A DNA stretch of 17,724 nt. It comes from an uncultured Lachnospiraceae bacterium. Its GTDB lineage: Bacteria; Bacillota_A; Clostridia; Lachnospirales; Lachnospiraceae. Position 1 is the stretch's first letter; each line of letters starts with the position of its first letter. The stretch lies in the NCBI GenBank assembly GCA_910587495.1, contig CAJUMT010000054.1, forward strand, positions 1 through 17,724. The letters run 5' to 3'. Below are positions 1-8,109 of the stretch, piece after piece. A program made the position numbers and the translations under genes. Under the pieces are notes generated by a model. It saw nothing but the letters and a program-made list of their open reading frames with translations, was not told the origin of the DNA and did no database searches.

Positions 1-19
1 ATCCTGGCTAAAGTATAGC

Positions 20-47
20 AGGCTTTTGGGGTGATTCCTAAAAGCCT
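20..47. repeat. Inverted repeat (hairpin) upstream of the two-component system
   Basis: AGGCTTTT (20-27) pairs perfectly with AAAAGCCT (40-47). Two further G-C pairs and two G-T pairs extend the stem to about 12 bp around a TGAT loop. No run of T follows on either strand, so it is not a classic terminator. It could mark the end of a gene lying to the left of the window or be a protein-binding palindrome. Its role is unknown. Confidence 0.45.
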
Positions 48-101
48 TATTGAAGATGAACATCCGTTCTGTCTGTTTTAGAGATTTATTAAAGATTTTT
101 A

Positions 102-120
102 TGGTAAAATCGTTTATACT
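102..120 (+). promoter_or_regulatory. Probable extended -10 promoter of the response regulator gene
   Basis: TGG followed by TAAAAT (102-110) fits the extended -10 pattern TGnTAnnnT. A second -10-like hexamer, TATACT, lies at 115-120. Neither has a good TTGACA-like hexamer at 16-18 bp. The start codon is at 156, with AGGAGA at 144-149 as ribosome site. Which of the two hexamers is used cannot be decided from sequence. Confidence 0.4.
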
Positions 121-155
121 GTAAGAGTATTAAGAGACATAACAGGAGAACAGCC

Positions 156-827
156 ATGAGAATCTTGCTCGTAGAAGATGACGAAAAATTAAACCAGTCC
201 CTTGTATTCCAACTTGAAAAAGAGGGGTTCCAGGTGGACGCCTGCCAGGACGGGGAGGAAGCTCTCTACTTTATCCGGCAGCATATCCACGACCTGATCC
301 TTTTAGACCGAATGCTTCCCGGTTTAAGCGGTACGGAAATCCTTCTTAAAATGCGCCGCCTCAAAAATCAGACGCCTGTCATTCTGATCACCGCCCTCGG
401 AACCCTGGACGACAAAGTCACCGGCCTGGATCTGGGTGCAGATGACTATCTGGTCAAACCCTTTGCTTTCCAGGAATTGATGGCCAGAATCCGCTGTGTA
501 ACCCGCCGCCCAAGGGAACTTCAACTGAATGAGCAGCTGTCTTTCGGCGACATTATCTACCGAACGAATGAAAATACACTGACCGGACTTTCTTCTTTTT
601 GCAGTATATCCAAAAGAGAAGGCGCACTTTTGGAGGTTTTCTTAAGAAACCCCGGGCAGACTCTTTCCAGAACTCTTCTTCTGACAAAAGTATGGGGAAT
701 GGACAGCGATGTAGAAGAGGGAAATCTGGATAACTATATCCATTTTTTAAGACGCCGGCTTAAAGCCGTAGGAAGCTCTATCTGTATTCGAACCATTCGC
801 GGCATCGGCTACCGTATGGAAGCTTAG
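156..827 (+). CDS. OmpR/PhoB-family response regulator
   Basis: A 223-residue DNA-binding response regulator of usual length. The receiver domain (about 1-115) has the acidic pair D8/D9, the phospho-acceptor Asp51 in LLLDRMLPG, Thr79 and the conserved Lys101 in the LVKPF motif. The C-terminal half (about 125-222) is a winged-helix domain of the OmpR type, ending in the typical IRTIRGIGYRME. AGGAGA sits 6 nt before the ATG. The histidine kinase gene starts 12 nt after the stop, so the pair is surely cotranscribed. It would receive phosphate from that kinase and bind DNA in the cytoplasm. The target is not visible directly, but the convergent surface-fibre operon is the obvious candidate (inference from position). 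The family is certain; no specific gene name can be given. Confidence 0.95.
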   Translation: MRILLVEDDEKLNQSLVFQLEKEGFQVDACQDGEEALYFIRQHIHDLILLDRMLPGLSGTEILLKMRRLKNQTPVILITALGTLDDKVTGLDLGADDYLVKPFAFQELMARIRCVTRRPRELQLNEQLSFGDIIYRTNENTLTGLSSFCSISKREGALLEVFLRNPGQTLSRTLLLTKVWGMDSDVEEGNLDNYIHFLRRRLKAVGSSICIRTIRGIGYRMEA

Positions 828-839
828 AAAGGAAAAACC

Positions 840-2114
840 ATGTTTCAAAAAGTCCGTTTCCGTCTGGCTTCATTGTGCGCCGGGATCACCATATTCATTC
901 TTTTTGCCATGTCTTTGGGATATCTGTATATCTCAGAGCGAAATCTTCGCTCCAACAGTTATATCTCTTTCGGGAACGACATGAACACCCTGGTCAGCAA
1001 TCTGGAACAGCAGACCGTCATTACACATGAATGGCTGAACAAAATCGAAAACAATGGAAAATACCAGATCCACATTATTGACAACAGCGTCCCTTTTTTG
1101 TTCAATGAGCGCAGTAACGAAGAACAGCAGAAGGTCTTTAAGGCAGCCATGGAATATTATAGCCAGAATTTTGCTGTAGAGCCTGCTTCTTCCTATGCAC
1201 CCATCCGCACGGAATTTTGTTTTTCTTCCACGGGAACCGGAAAAAACGACTACTATGCCTGTGTTGTCATCTCCGAACGCAACAACGGAATCTTTCAGGT
1301 TGTTATCCTGGCTTCTATGGAACCACTGCTGCGTCAGATCCACACACAGCGGCTTCTCTTTTTTCTGCTGGATGTTCTGGCAGCGGCGGCATTGTCTTTA
1401 TTCGCCTGGTATTTTACCCGCCTTATCTTACATCCTTTGGAAGAGAATCAACATAAACAGATTCAGTTTATTGCATCCGCTTCCCATGAACTTCGTACTC
1501 CACTAGCCGTCATACTTTCCTGCGTATCAGCAGCCGAACAGGCTTCTGACCAGGAACGGCTGCACTTTCTGGATTCCATCCAGTCCGAGGGTCTGCGTAT
1601 GTCCCGCCTGGTGGATGATATGCTGCTTTTGACCAGCGCAGACAACCATAGCTGGACGATCAAAAAGATGCCGGTGGAACTGGATACCCTGATGCTTAAT
1701 ACCTTTGAGGCATTTGAGCCTATGGCTTCCCGCAAATCCATAAACCTTTCCATTTCTCTTCCCGAGACGGCAGTTCCTCTTTTTTCCTGCGATCCGGAAC
1801 GAATCAGTCAGGTTTTAAGCATACTGCTCCACAATGCTTTAAGTTATACTCCCGAAGGCGGACAGGTACGGCTGAGCCTTTTGCCGGAAGGAAAAAACAT
1901 ACGGCTTCTTGTTGCGGATAATGGAATCGGTATTCCTGATGAAGAAAAATCCCATATTTTCGAGAGGTTCTACCGCGCCGACCGTTCCCGCAGCAAAAAA
2001 GGGCACTTCGGCCTGGGGCTTTGTATTGCCTCTGAGATCGTAAAAGCCCATCATGGGCAGATATTGGTAAGCAATACACCCGGCGGAGGCAGCACATTTA
2101 CGGTAGTTCTGTGA
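840..2114 (+). CDS. Membrane sensor histidine kinase
   Basis: A 424-residue histidine kinase. Transmembrane segments at about 9-30 and 172-196 flank an extracellular sensor region of about 140 residues that I do not recognise. A HisKA domain follows with the H box SHELRTPL, phospho-acceptor His216. The ATPase domain shows the N box (Asn332 in LLHNALSYTP), the D box DNGIGIP (Asp360), the F box FERFYR and the GLGL lid motif at 391-394. There is no clear HAMP domain; only a short link joins TM2 to the H box. The start has AAAGGAAA just upstream and lies 12 nt after the regulator stop. The stop codon (2112-2114) directly touches the stop codon of the opposing operon (2115-2117), with no terminator between them. 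It should sense an envelope signal and phosphorylate the adjacent regulator. Confidence 0.95.
   Translation: MFQKVRFRLASLCAGITIFILFAMSLGYLYISERNLRSNSYISFGNDMNTLVSNLEQQTVITHEWLNKIENNGKYQIHIIDNSVPFLFNERSNEEQQKVFKAAMEYYSQNFAVEPASSYAPIRTEFCFSSTGTGKNDYYACVVISERNNGIFQVVILASMEPLLRQIHTQRLLFFLLDVLAAAALSLFAWYFTRLILHPLEENQHKQIQFIASASHELRTPLAVILSCVSAAEQASDQERLHFLDSIQSEGLRMSRLVDDMLLLTSADNHSWTIKKMPVELDTLMLNTFEAFEPMASRKSINLSISLPETAVPLFSCDPERISQVLSILLHNALSYTPEGGQVRLSLLPEGKNIRLLVADNGIGIPDEEKSHIFERFYRADRSRSKKGHFGLGLCIASEIVKAHHGQILVSNTPGGGSTFTVVL
2042..2058 (-). terminator. Weak possible terminator of the surface-fibre operon, inside the kinase gene
   Basis: Read on the minus strand, GCCCA-TGA-TGGGC is followed at once by TTTTA. 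The stem has only 5 bp and the T run is short. It lies about 57 nt past the last stop codon of the operon and within the coding strand of the kinase. No better terminator is seen near the junction. It may be chance. Confidence 0.22.
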
Positions 2115-3140
2115 TCATTCGTCGTCGTCTTTTTTACGTCTGCTTCTTTTAAGCCACAGAATCAGATATGCAATGAATAATACCGGTATTGCCAATGCAG
2201 CAACAATCAGGTTTTCAATAGATGCCGTATCCCTTATCTTATTTTCCCTTTCCGCCCTGGGAACATCTTCGTCATTAAGCCCGACGATCTCCCGGGGCGT
2301 ATCCGTATCAGGGACAGCAACAGGTTCCTCTTCCTGAGCAGCCGCTGTCTCTGCTTCCGCAAGAGCAACAAGTTCCGTGAAATCTCCAGGAACGGCTGTC
2401 TGTGTTCCTTGTACTTCCTGCACGGCTGTCTCCGCCGCATTTTCTGCTGCTTCCCCTAAGTCTTCTCCTGTATTCCTGTTTCCTCCGTCTGTTTCATGAC
2501 TGCCTCCGCCTCCCTGACCAGGAGAAGACAAACGGGAGTATACGAAAGTAAACACATTTTCCTCTGCCTTTTGTGACAATGTCTTTGTCAGATTATAAGC
2601 CTGCGGCACATATCCCGAAATATAGATAAAAGCCGGCACAGGCCTGTCGCCTACGTTGCCATAATAAATACGACTTTGCGCCAGGGCACGGCCTGCCTGG
2701 TCTTCATATCTTACTTCATAGGAGACCATTGCCCCCCGGACAGCATACGCTATGACATAGTCCCTGTCTGCATCCGCCAAAACCGCGGACGTATCCACCT
2801 CGCTATTGTCTCTTCCGCTTCGGCGGATCCCTTTTATATAGTATTTACTATCATCTTCCATACCTACCGCACCCTCAGAGGCTGCGTCAAAAACAACGAT
2901 CTCTCCTTTTTTAAGTCCGTTTACTTTGATTACACTTCCGTCCTCTTCTATACCAACCGCTGCTTGTGTTCTGTCATTTGCCACGGACACAAAGGAAGTA
3001 TCCATAAACCTGCCATGATTGCCCGCATAAAGCGCAACTGTATAGGTACGTTCTTCTGCTGCCGTTCCCCGGATTTTACACGTCGTACAGATCATACAAA
3101 AAAACAGAAATGCTGCAAAAAATTTATATGTTTTTTTCAT
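2115..3140 (-). CDS. Secreted, membrane-anchored protein with a MucBP-like domain
   Basis: 341 residues when started at the ATG at 3140. The frame stays open further upstream to 3227, but the 3140 start has GGGAGG at a suitable distance, begins a clean signal peptide (MKKTYKFFAAFLFF...) and overlaps the preceding stop as ATGA. Seen: signal peptide 1-27; an extracellular N-terminal region; a MucBP-like stretch at about 138-202 (VSYEVRYEDQAGR...FTFVYSRL); a Gly-, Ala- and Glu-rich linker at 205-305; a transmembrane helix at about 309-329; and a short basic tail KRSRRKK followed by acidic residues. No xPxTG motif precedes the helix (IRDTA is there, without proline), so it is probably held in the membrane rather than the wall. 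MucBP domains are known from mucin-binding and other surface proteins; the binding partner here is unknown. It is the last gene of the operon and could be a base or membrane tether for the fibre. Confidence 0.75.
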   Translation of the reverse strand: MKKTYKFFAAFLFFCMICTTCKIRGTAAEERTYTVALYAGNHGRFMDTSFVSVANDRTQAAVGIEEDGSVIKVNGLKKGEIVVFDAASEGAVGMEDDSKYYIKGIRRSGRDNSEVDTSAVLADADRDYVIAYAVRGAMVSYEVRYEDQAGRALAQSRIYYGNVGDRPVPAFIYISGYVPQAYNLTKTLSQKAEENVFTFVYSRLSSPGQGGGGSHETDGGNRNTGEDLGEAAENAAETAVQEVQGTQTAVPGDFTELVALAEAETAAAQEEEPVAVPDTDTPREIVGLNDEDVPRAERENKIRDTASIENLIVAALAIPVLFIAYLILWLKRSRRKKDDDE

Positions 3141-4567
3141 GAGTTTTTTCCTCCCGTGTCCTTTTTGGCATACAACACCACATAGAAAAGCAGAAGCCCC
3201 CCCGCCAGGGCAAACAATGCTGACCATCTAAGCAGTTCCTCTGCATCATTTGTCTGCGGGCTACCTGTCGTATACATTTGAGATACAGGCTTTGCAGGCG
3301 CAGGCACTTCAGAAACCGAACCGCCTGATGATGCGGACGGCTTTTGTGTTTTTGTTGCTTTCTCTACCGCAAAACGCATCTGCAGATCCGCCAGGGCATC
3401 CTGATACGCATTGCCCTGCGTTTCTCCGTCCAATGCTACTTTTAACGTAATCTGGCCGCTGCCGCCATAAGCCAGCCTGTCCAGATAGAAAAATTCCTCC
3501 AGCCCGTCTGTCGCCTCATGGAGTCCGGGACCTGTACGGGAGTCTTTTTCTCCACCTACATTCTCGCTGTCGTAAAGAGCCGTTATAACTCCTTTACTGT
3601 CCGTATAAGATAACTGATAGGTATATGCGCCTCCTTTCGCTTCTTTTTGACTGTCCTCAAGACTGGAAATAACCTGATTGGACATATACCAGTCAGTTTT
3701 ACTCCGATCTGCATTGCTGAGCATAAGATTAACTGTTATACTGTCTCCCGGCTGCAAACCATAGATTGCATCCACAAGATCCAGGGGCTTAAAATTGCTT
3801 TTCAACTGATTTCCTGTAAATTCCACATTCCAGCCGCCGCTGTCCTGATATGTTTCTCCCTGCATCGCAATCCCGTTGTCGGACAAACTCAGCCTTCCAT
3901 CCGCATCCACCGACACCTTCACACCCCAGGCGCTTTGCGCGGCATCGGCGCCGCTGTGGGTCTGTACGGCATCCGTTTCAGCTTCCAGCACAAATCGAAG
4001 TCCGTCATAGTCATATGTGGTTGTAAATATAGTATATCCGTTCTCAACCTTCGTTTTTTTTGTTACATAGCTCAGAATCTTCGGATCTATGCTAAGGAGA
4101 TCGGAAAGGTCCGGCGTCCGTTCTCCCGGTTTTAAGATTTCTGTATAGTAAAGAACCTTACGTTCTTCTGTAGACACCGTCAGATCTTCTATCCATTTAC
4201 CGCCTGTCAAATTCAGCGAAACCAAATCGGACGGTATGTCCATGCGCTTGTTTCCATCTTTGTCTTCCCAGTACTGATACAGGATGACTCTTACATAAGA
4301 GTCCACCGACCCGGTGTTACTGACACCCAGTCTTTCTTCATAAACTTTTCCAGGACACACCTTTTCTCCTGTCTCTTCAGATATCATATGAATCAGCAGA
4401 CTGCCGCCCGTTTCTTTGCCGTTTTCTGTCAGCGAAACTCCTATGTTCGATGTTTGTATTCGCGCAGCGTAATTCTCACTGTAATAGGATAATGCCGCCT
4501 GGCTGCTGCCCACTGCGCTTCCGATAAGCAAAAGAATTGCCAGAGTAAATAGCGTCCATGTTCTCAT
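3137..4567 (-). CDS. TasA/camelysin-like surface protein with SPQTN-type sorting signal
   Basis: 476 residues. A signal peptide (1-25) is followed by a mature start like that of SipW-dependent proteins (ALSYYSEN...IQTSNIGVSLTENG). The segment at about 90-150 (YVRVILYQYW ... VLYYTEILKPGE) has the same pattern as the neighbouring 171-residue protein, which suggests a common fold. A Ser/Pro/Ala linker (405-435) leads to Ser436-Pro-Gln-Thr-Asn440, a hydrophobic helix at about 448-466 and the basic tail YAKKD. This is the layout of a cell-wall sorting signal, but with SPQTN, closer to the NPQTN of class B sortases than to LPxTG. AAGGAGG lies just before the ATG, which overlaps the previous stop as ATGA. 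It is probably a wall-linked fibre subunit or anchor. The family assignment is by pattern only; no function is shown. Confidence 0.8.
   Translation of the reverse strand: MRTWTLFTLAILLLIGSAVGSSQAALSYYSENYAARIQTSNIGVSLTENGKETGGSLLIHMISEETGEKVCPGKVYEERLGVSNTGSVDSYVRVILYQYWEDKDGNKRMDIPSDLVSLNLTGGKWIEDLTVSTEERKVLYYTEILKPGERTPDLSDLLSIDPKILSYVTKKTKVENGYTIFTTTYDYDGLRFVLEAETDAVQTHSGADAAQSAWGVKVSVDADGRLSLSDNGIAMQGETYQDSGGWNVEFTGNQLKSNFKPLDLVDAIYGLQPGDSITVNLMLSNADRSKTDWYMSNQVISSLEDSQKEAKGGAYTYQLSYTDSKGVITALYDSENVGGEKDSRTGPGLHEATDGLEEFFYLDRLAYGGSGQITLKVALDGETQGNAYQDALADLQMRFAVEKATKTQKPSASSGGSVSEVPAPAKPVSQMYTTGSPQTNDAEELLRWSALFALAGGLLLFYVVLYAKKDTGGKNS
3150..3155 (-). promoter_or_regulatory. Ribosome binding site that fixes the start of the MucBP-like gene
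   Basis: GGGAGG on the minus strand ends 9 nt before the ATG at 3140-3138. It lies inside the 3' end of the preceding gene. It supports the 3140 start over the upstream in-frame codon at 3227, which would put a non-secretory leader before the signal peptide. Confidence 0.75.
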
Positions 4568-5079
4568 ACCTGTCCTCCTTCCCTGCCTTCATCCTCTTTG
4601 TCCAGACTGACAGCATGCGCCCAGTCCCCATATGGTATCCCTTCCTTGTAGCAGACAGGCGCGCACTCCTGGATTACAATTACATTCACACTGTCGGAAA
4701 ATACCTCCCAGCCTTCAGGAATTGTGACGGCAGCCGCAAGCACATGGGTCAGGCTGCCTGGTTTCAGAATATCCTCATAATACCAATAACCATCTTCCCT
4801 TTGCGTCCAGCCTTCCCCTTTGCAGGATAATGTCACTTTATTTCCCGAAAAAACTTTCACGCGCACAAAACAGTCAGCCTGACCTGAATTTTCCACCTGT
4901 ATCTGTTTTACGCCGTCTTTATATGTCTCTTTTATTTTTGTTGTGGGTTCCAGGATAAGCACATGGCCTCCTGTACTCTCTGTATATGCGGTAAAATATG
5001 CACACGTCTCTCTTGCCGGCAGCACACACAAAAACGTCAGAACACATATGGACAGCACAACTTTTTTCCCCATTTTCAC
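4564..5079 (-). CDS. Small secreted TasA/camelysin-like protein
   Basis: 171 residues with a GTG start at 5079. The GTG overlaps the previous stop (GTGA) and has AAGGAG 7 nt upstream. The in-frame ATG at 5073 is also possible but sits further from the ribosome site. The signal peptide (about 1-27) ends before CAYFTAYTES, which resembles the mature start of TasA, camelysin and other SipW-processed proteins. The body holds CFVRVKVF...W...YWYYEDILKPG (about 70-108), a pattern shared with the next gene. There is no membrane helix and no sorting signal, so it is likely secreted or joins a fibre non-covalently. Related proteins elsewhere need the signal peptidase SipW; no such gene is in this window. 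The shared pattern and order suggest it is a small partner of the 476-residue protein. Confidence 0.75.
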   Translation of the reverse strand: MKMGKKVVLSICVLTFLCVLPARETCAYFTAYTESTGGHVLILEPTTKIKETYKDGVKQIQVENSGQADCFVRVKVFSGNKVTLSCKGEGWTQREDGYWYYEDILKPGSLTHVLAAAVTIPEGWEVFSDSVNVIVIQECAPVCYKEGIPYGDWAHAVSLDKEDEGREGGQV

Positions 5080-6086
5080 TCGCCTGCTCCTTCCTCTGCC
5101 GTTCCCTTGCTGTAGACAGTATCTTTTAATTCCCAGGTTTCCGTGGAACCATTATAAGAAAAATGATTGATCACACCGCTTCCAGGTATCAGTCCTCCCT
5201 GATAACGGTTCATAAACTCCACCCTGGCCGGAGCGTCCGCATGATCTTTTGGCAAAATCACCACAGACTGTTCAGGCTCTGTGATAATCTCATAAGAAGC
5301 ACCGCTGTATACTTCCGTCACAGTCACTTCTGCCCCTGCAGGAATATCCTTAACAAGTATGTTTTTTTCTCCCGGCTTATCAAAGCAAAGAGATACTACG
5401 TCACTGTATACAGTCTCTCCCCCTTTTACTGCTTCTACCTGAAAGACGAACAAGGCAGAACCCAGCGTCTCATTATATGATTCCAGAGTTTTTTGAATCA
5501 GCAGATCTCCCAGACAGGCTCTTTTCTCCGGCTTAAGTTCCGCCTCCACACTATAACGCCACCTGTCGTCACCGCTTACTTCATAATCGTTCCCCGGCAG
5601 AGAGACCAAAACGGGCAGGAACATATATTCATAATTATCTGCGGGTACTGTACGCGGACATAAAAGATACATGCCTACCGGAAGCTTTACAAAGCTTCCG
5701 GTCCCTGTAAAAGCAAACGTACGATCCGGTGCATTCTGAATCTTTGCCAGTTCTGCCGCAGCTAAAGCAGCCGCCTGCCAGTCTGTAGCGCCTTCGTTAA
5801 TTTCCTCAAACTCCGGGCAGAGAAATTTTTCTTTCACTTTATACCTGCCATATTCGTCAATATTTGCCACAAGATACATATCTATCTGTATCTCTGTCGC
5901 CCTTAACGCTTCCCAATCATCTTCGTCGGAAGCTCCCGCGCCCAGATCCAGCCACAAAGTACAAGTTCTCAAAAGGTCTACTTTTCCCCTGGCCAGACTT
6001 TGCGTATAGGGCAGTATAGAGATTAGGGCAAATACTGCCGTCACTAAGAAAAACCGGATTCTCCTTTTATTCCGCATCATTTTCAC
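5076..6086 (-). CDS. Pilin-like secreted protein with pilin motif but no sorting signal
   Basis: 336 residues. Starts are possible at a GTG (6086) or at ATGs at 6080 and 6077. AAAGGAAAGAG serves the GTG and AGAGGTG would serve the ATG at 6077, so the exact start is open. All overlap the preceding gene. After a signal peptide (about 1-33), domain 1 (38-188) holds FLPVLVSLP and then Trp176-RYS-Val180-EAEL-Lys185. This keeps the spacing of the pilin motif WxxxVxVYPK, with Lys185 where the polymerising lysine would be. Domain 2 (193-295) is a Cna-B-like sandwich with Lys199, Glu258 and Asn293, fit for an internal isopeptide bond. The C-terminus is polar, with no LPxTG and no membrane helix. The gene ends by overlapping the next one, so this is not an obvious truncation. 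It could be a backbone-like subunit held by partners. Function inferred. Confidence 0.72.
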   Translation of the reverse strand: MKMMRNKRRIRFFLVTAVFALISILPYTQSLARGKVDLLRTCTLWLDLGAGASDEDDWEALRATEIQIDMYLVANIDEYGRYKVKEKFLCPEFEEINEGATDWQAAALAAAELAKIQNAPDRTFAFTGTGSFVKLPVGMYLLCPRTVPADNYEYMFLPVLVSLPGNDYEVSGDDRWRYSVEAELKPEKRACLGDLLIQKTLESYNETLGSALFVFQVEAVKGGETVYSDVVSLCFDKPGEKNILVKDIPAGAEVTVTEVYSGASYEIITEPEQSVVILPKDHADAPARVEFMNRYQGGLIPGSGVINHFSYNGSTETWELKDTVYSKGTAEEGAGE

Positions 6087-8088
6087 CTCTTTCCTTTTTT
6101 CGCTTCATCTGCAGCAGGATCACAAGACTGCCTGACAAGCCGACTACTAAAGGTATCAGAATACCGGGACCCCCTGTAGAAGGCAAGAGATAATTTCTTC
6201 GATTATAAACTGTTATACATATCTCTTCTTCCCCTTCCTCTGTCAGGCATATTTTCAAAGGCTCTGCCAAAAGCTGATAACCATTCGGCGATTTTGTTTC
6301 TTTCAGATAATAAGTCCCTGTCTGAAGTCCCCAAAAGCAAACCTTTCCGTCCGCATCAGTTACATGCGGGTTATCATCTACAGGATCTTTTAACGCTTCA
6401 TCCCTATACAAAATAAACTCTGCGCCTTCAAGCGGTTCTTCCTCCCTGTTTTTCTTCAGGACACACAGATTTTGTATTTTAGGAATGTAACAATTAATAA
6501 AGTTAAAATTCAAAGGCTCTCCTGATAAAGTGCCTGTCTGCACATACTGGTCTTCCTTGGGTTTGTATTGCGTTCCCGAAAGTATTTCCTCTATTTTGTA
6601 ATCTCCCGATTTCAGTTCTGTAAACCGGGCGGTTTCATTGGCACGGATACTGAAGCCTCCTGCATCGTCCGTCTTGTAAGTCATCTGGGAAGAACCTGTC
6701 TCCACGCGGTATACCGCGCCCTTTACCGGAAGGTATTCACCTGTCATATCTTCTTTTTTATACAAAATAAACCGAAACAACTTCTGCTCAAAGGGCGCTT
6801 CCTGTGTTATATTTTTCACCGTTTTTGTCACGTTTAAAGATCTTCCCGTGTCCGCCGGCTTGTTGATAAAAGGAAGGATTTCCACACTGTCTGTCACTGT
6901 TTTGCCGATGTATCCCTCGGCTTTGGATGGTACAAGCTGTATGTAATCCGGCGTCCCGATTTCACTCACATTATAGACCGTCCCGGTATCTGCACCAATA
7001 AAAACCGCTGTCTGCCCTGGCTTAAGGACAAACTTCCCATGTTCATCCGTCTGGTGCAGTTTTTCATCCGCCTGCTCTCCTGCCGCAGTATAAAGATAAT
7101 ACTCCGCCCTCTGCCAAACCGAACGGTCCGCTTTGGTTAAAAGAAACGTAAAATCATGTTCCGGCTTACTGTAATCCCACATCTGTTTTGTCACTGCAAA
7201 AGACGCGCTGGCATTATGAAAGATTTCTAACGTCACCGGAGAAACAGTAGCGCCTGTATGTGAAGCGTCTGCTGTCATACGCCATCCCTCGATCTTTTGC
7301 TCTGTCACCTCATAGTCCACATCCACCGGTATATCTTCAAATATGGCTGTCTGACCTCCCCGCAGAACAAATCCGCCGTCCTGGTCAGTCATCCTTTCTG
7401 CAAGCTTCTCTCCTGTCTGTGTATGAACAATGCTATAAGACTCTTTACCGTACCTCTTTCCGTCCAGCTTTAACCAAAACTGAAATTCCGGGGTAGGCGG
7501 CGGGATATAACCCGACGGAAAAGAGACTTCCTTTTGAATCTTCAGTGTTCCGGCTTCTTTCCCCTGATCCGGAATATACAGGTTGACAAACTTTTCGGAT
7601 GCCCCGGCCTCTGTCATGGTTCCTGTAATAGCTGTCCCCATTGGAGGCTCCTTTTGGACAAAATTATCTCCCGGCACTTCTAATATCTCGTACTCTGTTC
7701 CGATACCAATATACTCGAACATGGCCGTCTGACCGCCTGACAGACCAAATCCTCCATAGCGGTCTGTCTTAAAAGGCGTTTTCATCCCTAATATTGTGTT
7801 GAACACCTCCTCTCCGGAGGCATCAAATACACGGTATTCCCGCCTGTCCGCCAGCTTTTTATCCAACTTTAAAATAAAGGTAAACCGTACATCCCCGGGA
7901 ATCTCAAAACCGTCCGCCGCACTTTGAACCTGTTTTGTCACATACAAGTCCGGTGACTGTTTAGGAATATTTTCAAATACTGCCCTGGGGGCAGGGTGGG
8001 AATCCTCGCTGGCACAAGTTTGTATAAAGTTTACCGCCAGGCAGCAGAGGACAGTCGCAATGATGATCATTTTCTTTACATATTTCAT
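6067..8088 (-). CDS. LPSTG-anchored modular pilin (SpaA/Cna-B-like)
   Basis: 673 residues. Signal peptide 1-26, then four related beta-sandwich modules at about 47-172, 179-292, 296-410 and 417-533, each with a GQTA(I/V/M)F-type or comparable segment and a Y-x-V-x-E strand. They resemble the DUF7601/Cna-B-like repeats of clostridial pilins. A final SpaA-type domain (540-630) has the E box YYLKETKSPNGY. Lys52/Glu137/Asn169, Lys186/Glu263/Asn292, Lys301/Glu376/Asn409, Lys422/Glu501/Asn532 and Lys545-546/Glu597/Asn629 are candidate isopeptide triads. LPSTG at 635-639 is followed by a hydrophobic helix (643-660) and the tail MKRKKER. No clear YPK pilin motif is seen, so it may be an anchor or side pilin rather than the backbone. 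GGGAGGG lies 10 nt before the ATG. It is the only clear substrate for the operon's class C sortase. Confidence 0.9.
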   Translation of the reverse strand: MKYVKKMIIIATVLCCLAVNFIQTCASEDSHPAPRAVFENIPKQSPDLYVTKQVQSAADGFEIPGDVRFTFILKLDKKLADRREYRVFDASGEEVFNTILGMKTPFKTDRYGGFGLSGGQTAMFEYIGIGTEYEILEVPGDNFVQKEPPMGTAITGTMTEAGASEKFVNLYIPDQGKEAGTLKIQKEVSFPSGYIPPPTPEFQFWLKLDGKRYGKESYSIVHTQTGEKLAERMTDQDGGFVLRGGQTAIFEDIPVDVDYEVTEQKIEGWRMTADASHTGATVSPVTLEIFHNASASFAVTKQMWDYSKPEHDFTFLLTKADRSVWQRAEYYLYTAAGEQADEKLHQTDEHGKFVLKPGQTAVFIGADTGTVYNVSEIGTPDYIQLVPSKAEGYIGKTVTDSVEILPFINKPADTGRSLNVTKTVKNITQEAPFEQKLFRFILYKKEDMTGEYLPVKGAVYRVETGSSQMTYKTDDAGGFSIRANETARFTELKSGDYKIEEILSGTQYKPKEDQYVQTGTLSGEPLNFNFINCYIPKIQNLCVLKKNREEEPLEGAEFILYRDEALKDPVDDNPHVTDADGKVCFWGLQTGTYYLKETKSPNGYQLLAEPLKICLTEEGEEEICITVYNRRNYLLPSTGGPGILIPLVVGLSGSLVILLQMKRKKERGENDAE

Positions 8089-8109
8089 ATTTTCATAGCC
8101 CTCCCGTAA

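Noticed and set aside
933..1343. Open frame of 136 codons antisense to the kinase
   Set aside because: It lies wholly inside a well-supported kinase gene, has no ribosome site and no recognisable domain.
2115..2160. Terminator for the kinase gene
   Set aside because: There is a T run near 2129-2135 but no stable hairpin in front of it.
8085..8096. Three-codon frame ATGAAAATATGA overlapping the LPSTG pilin start
   Set aside because: The ribosome site ends only 2 nt before its ATG, too close for use, while it is at a workable distance from the real start at 8088.
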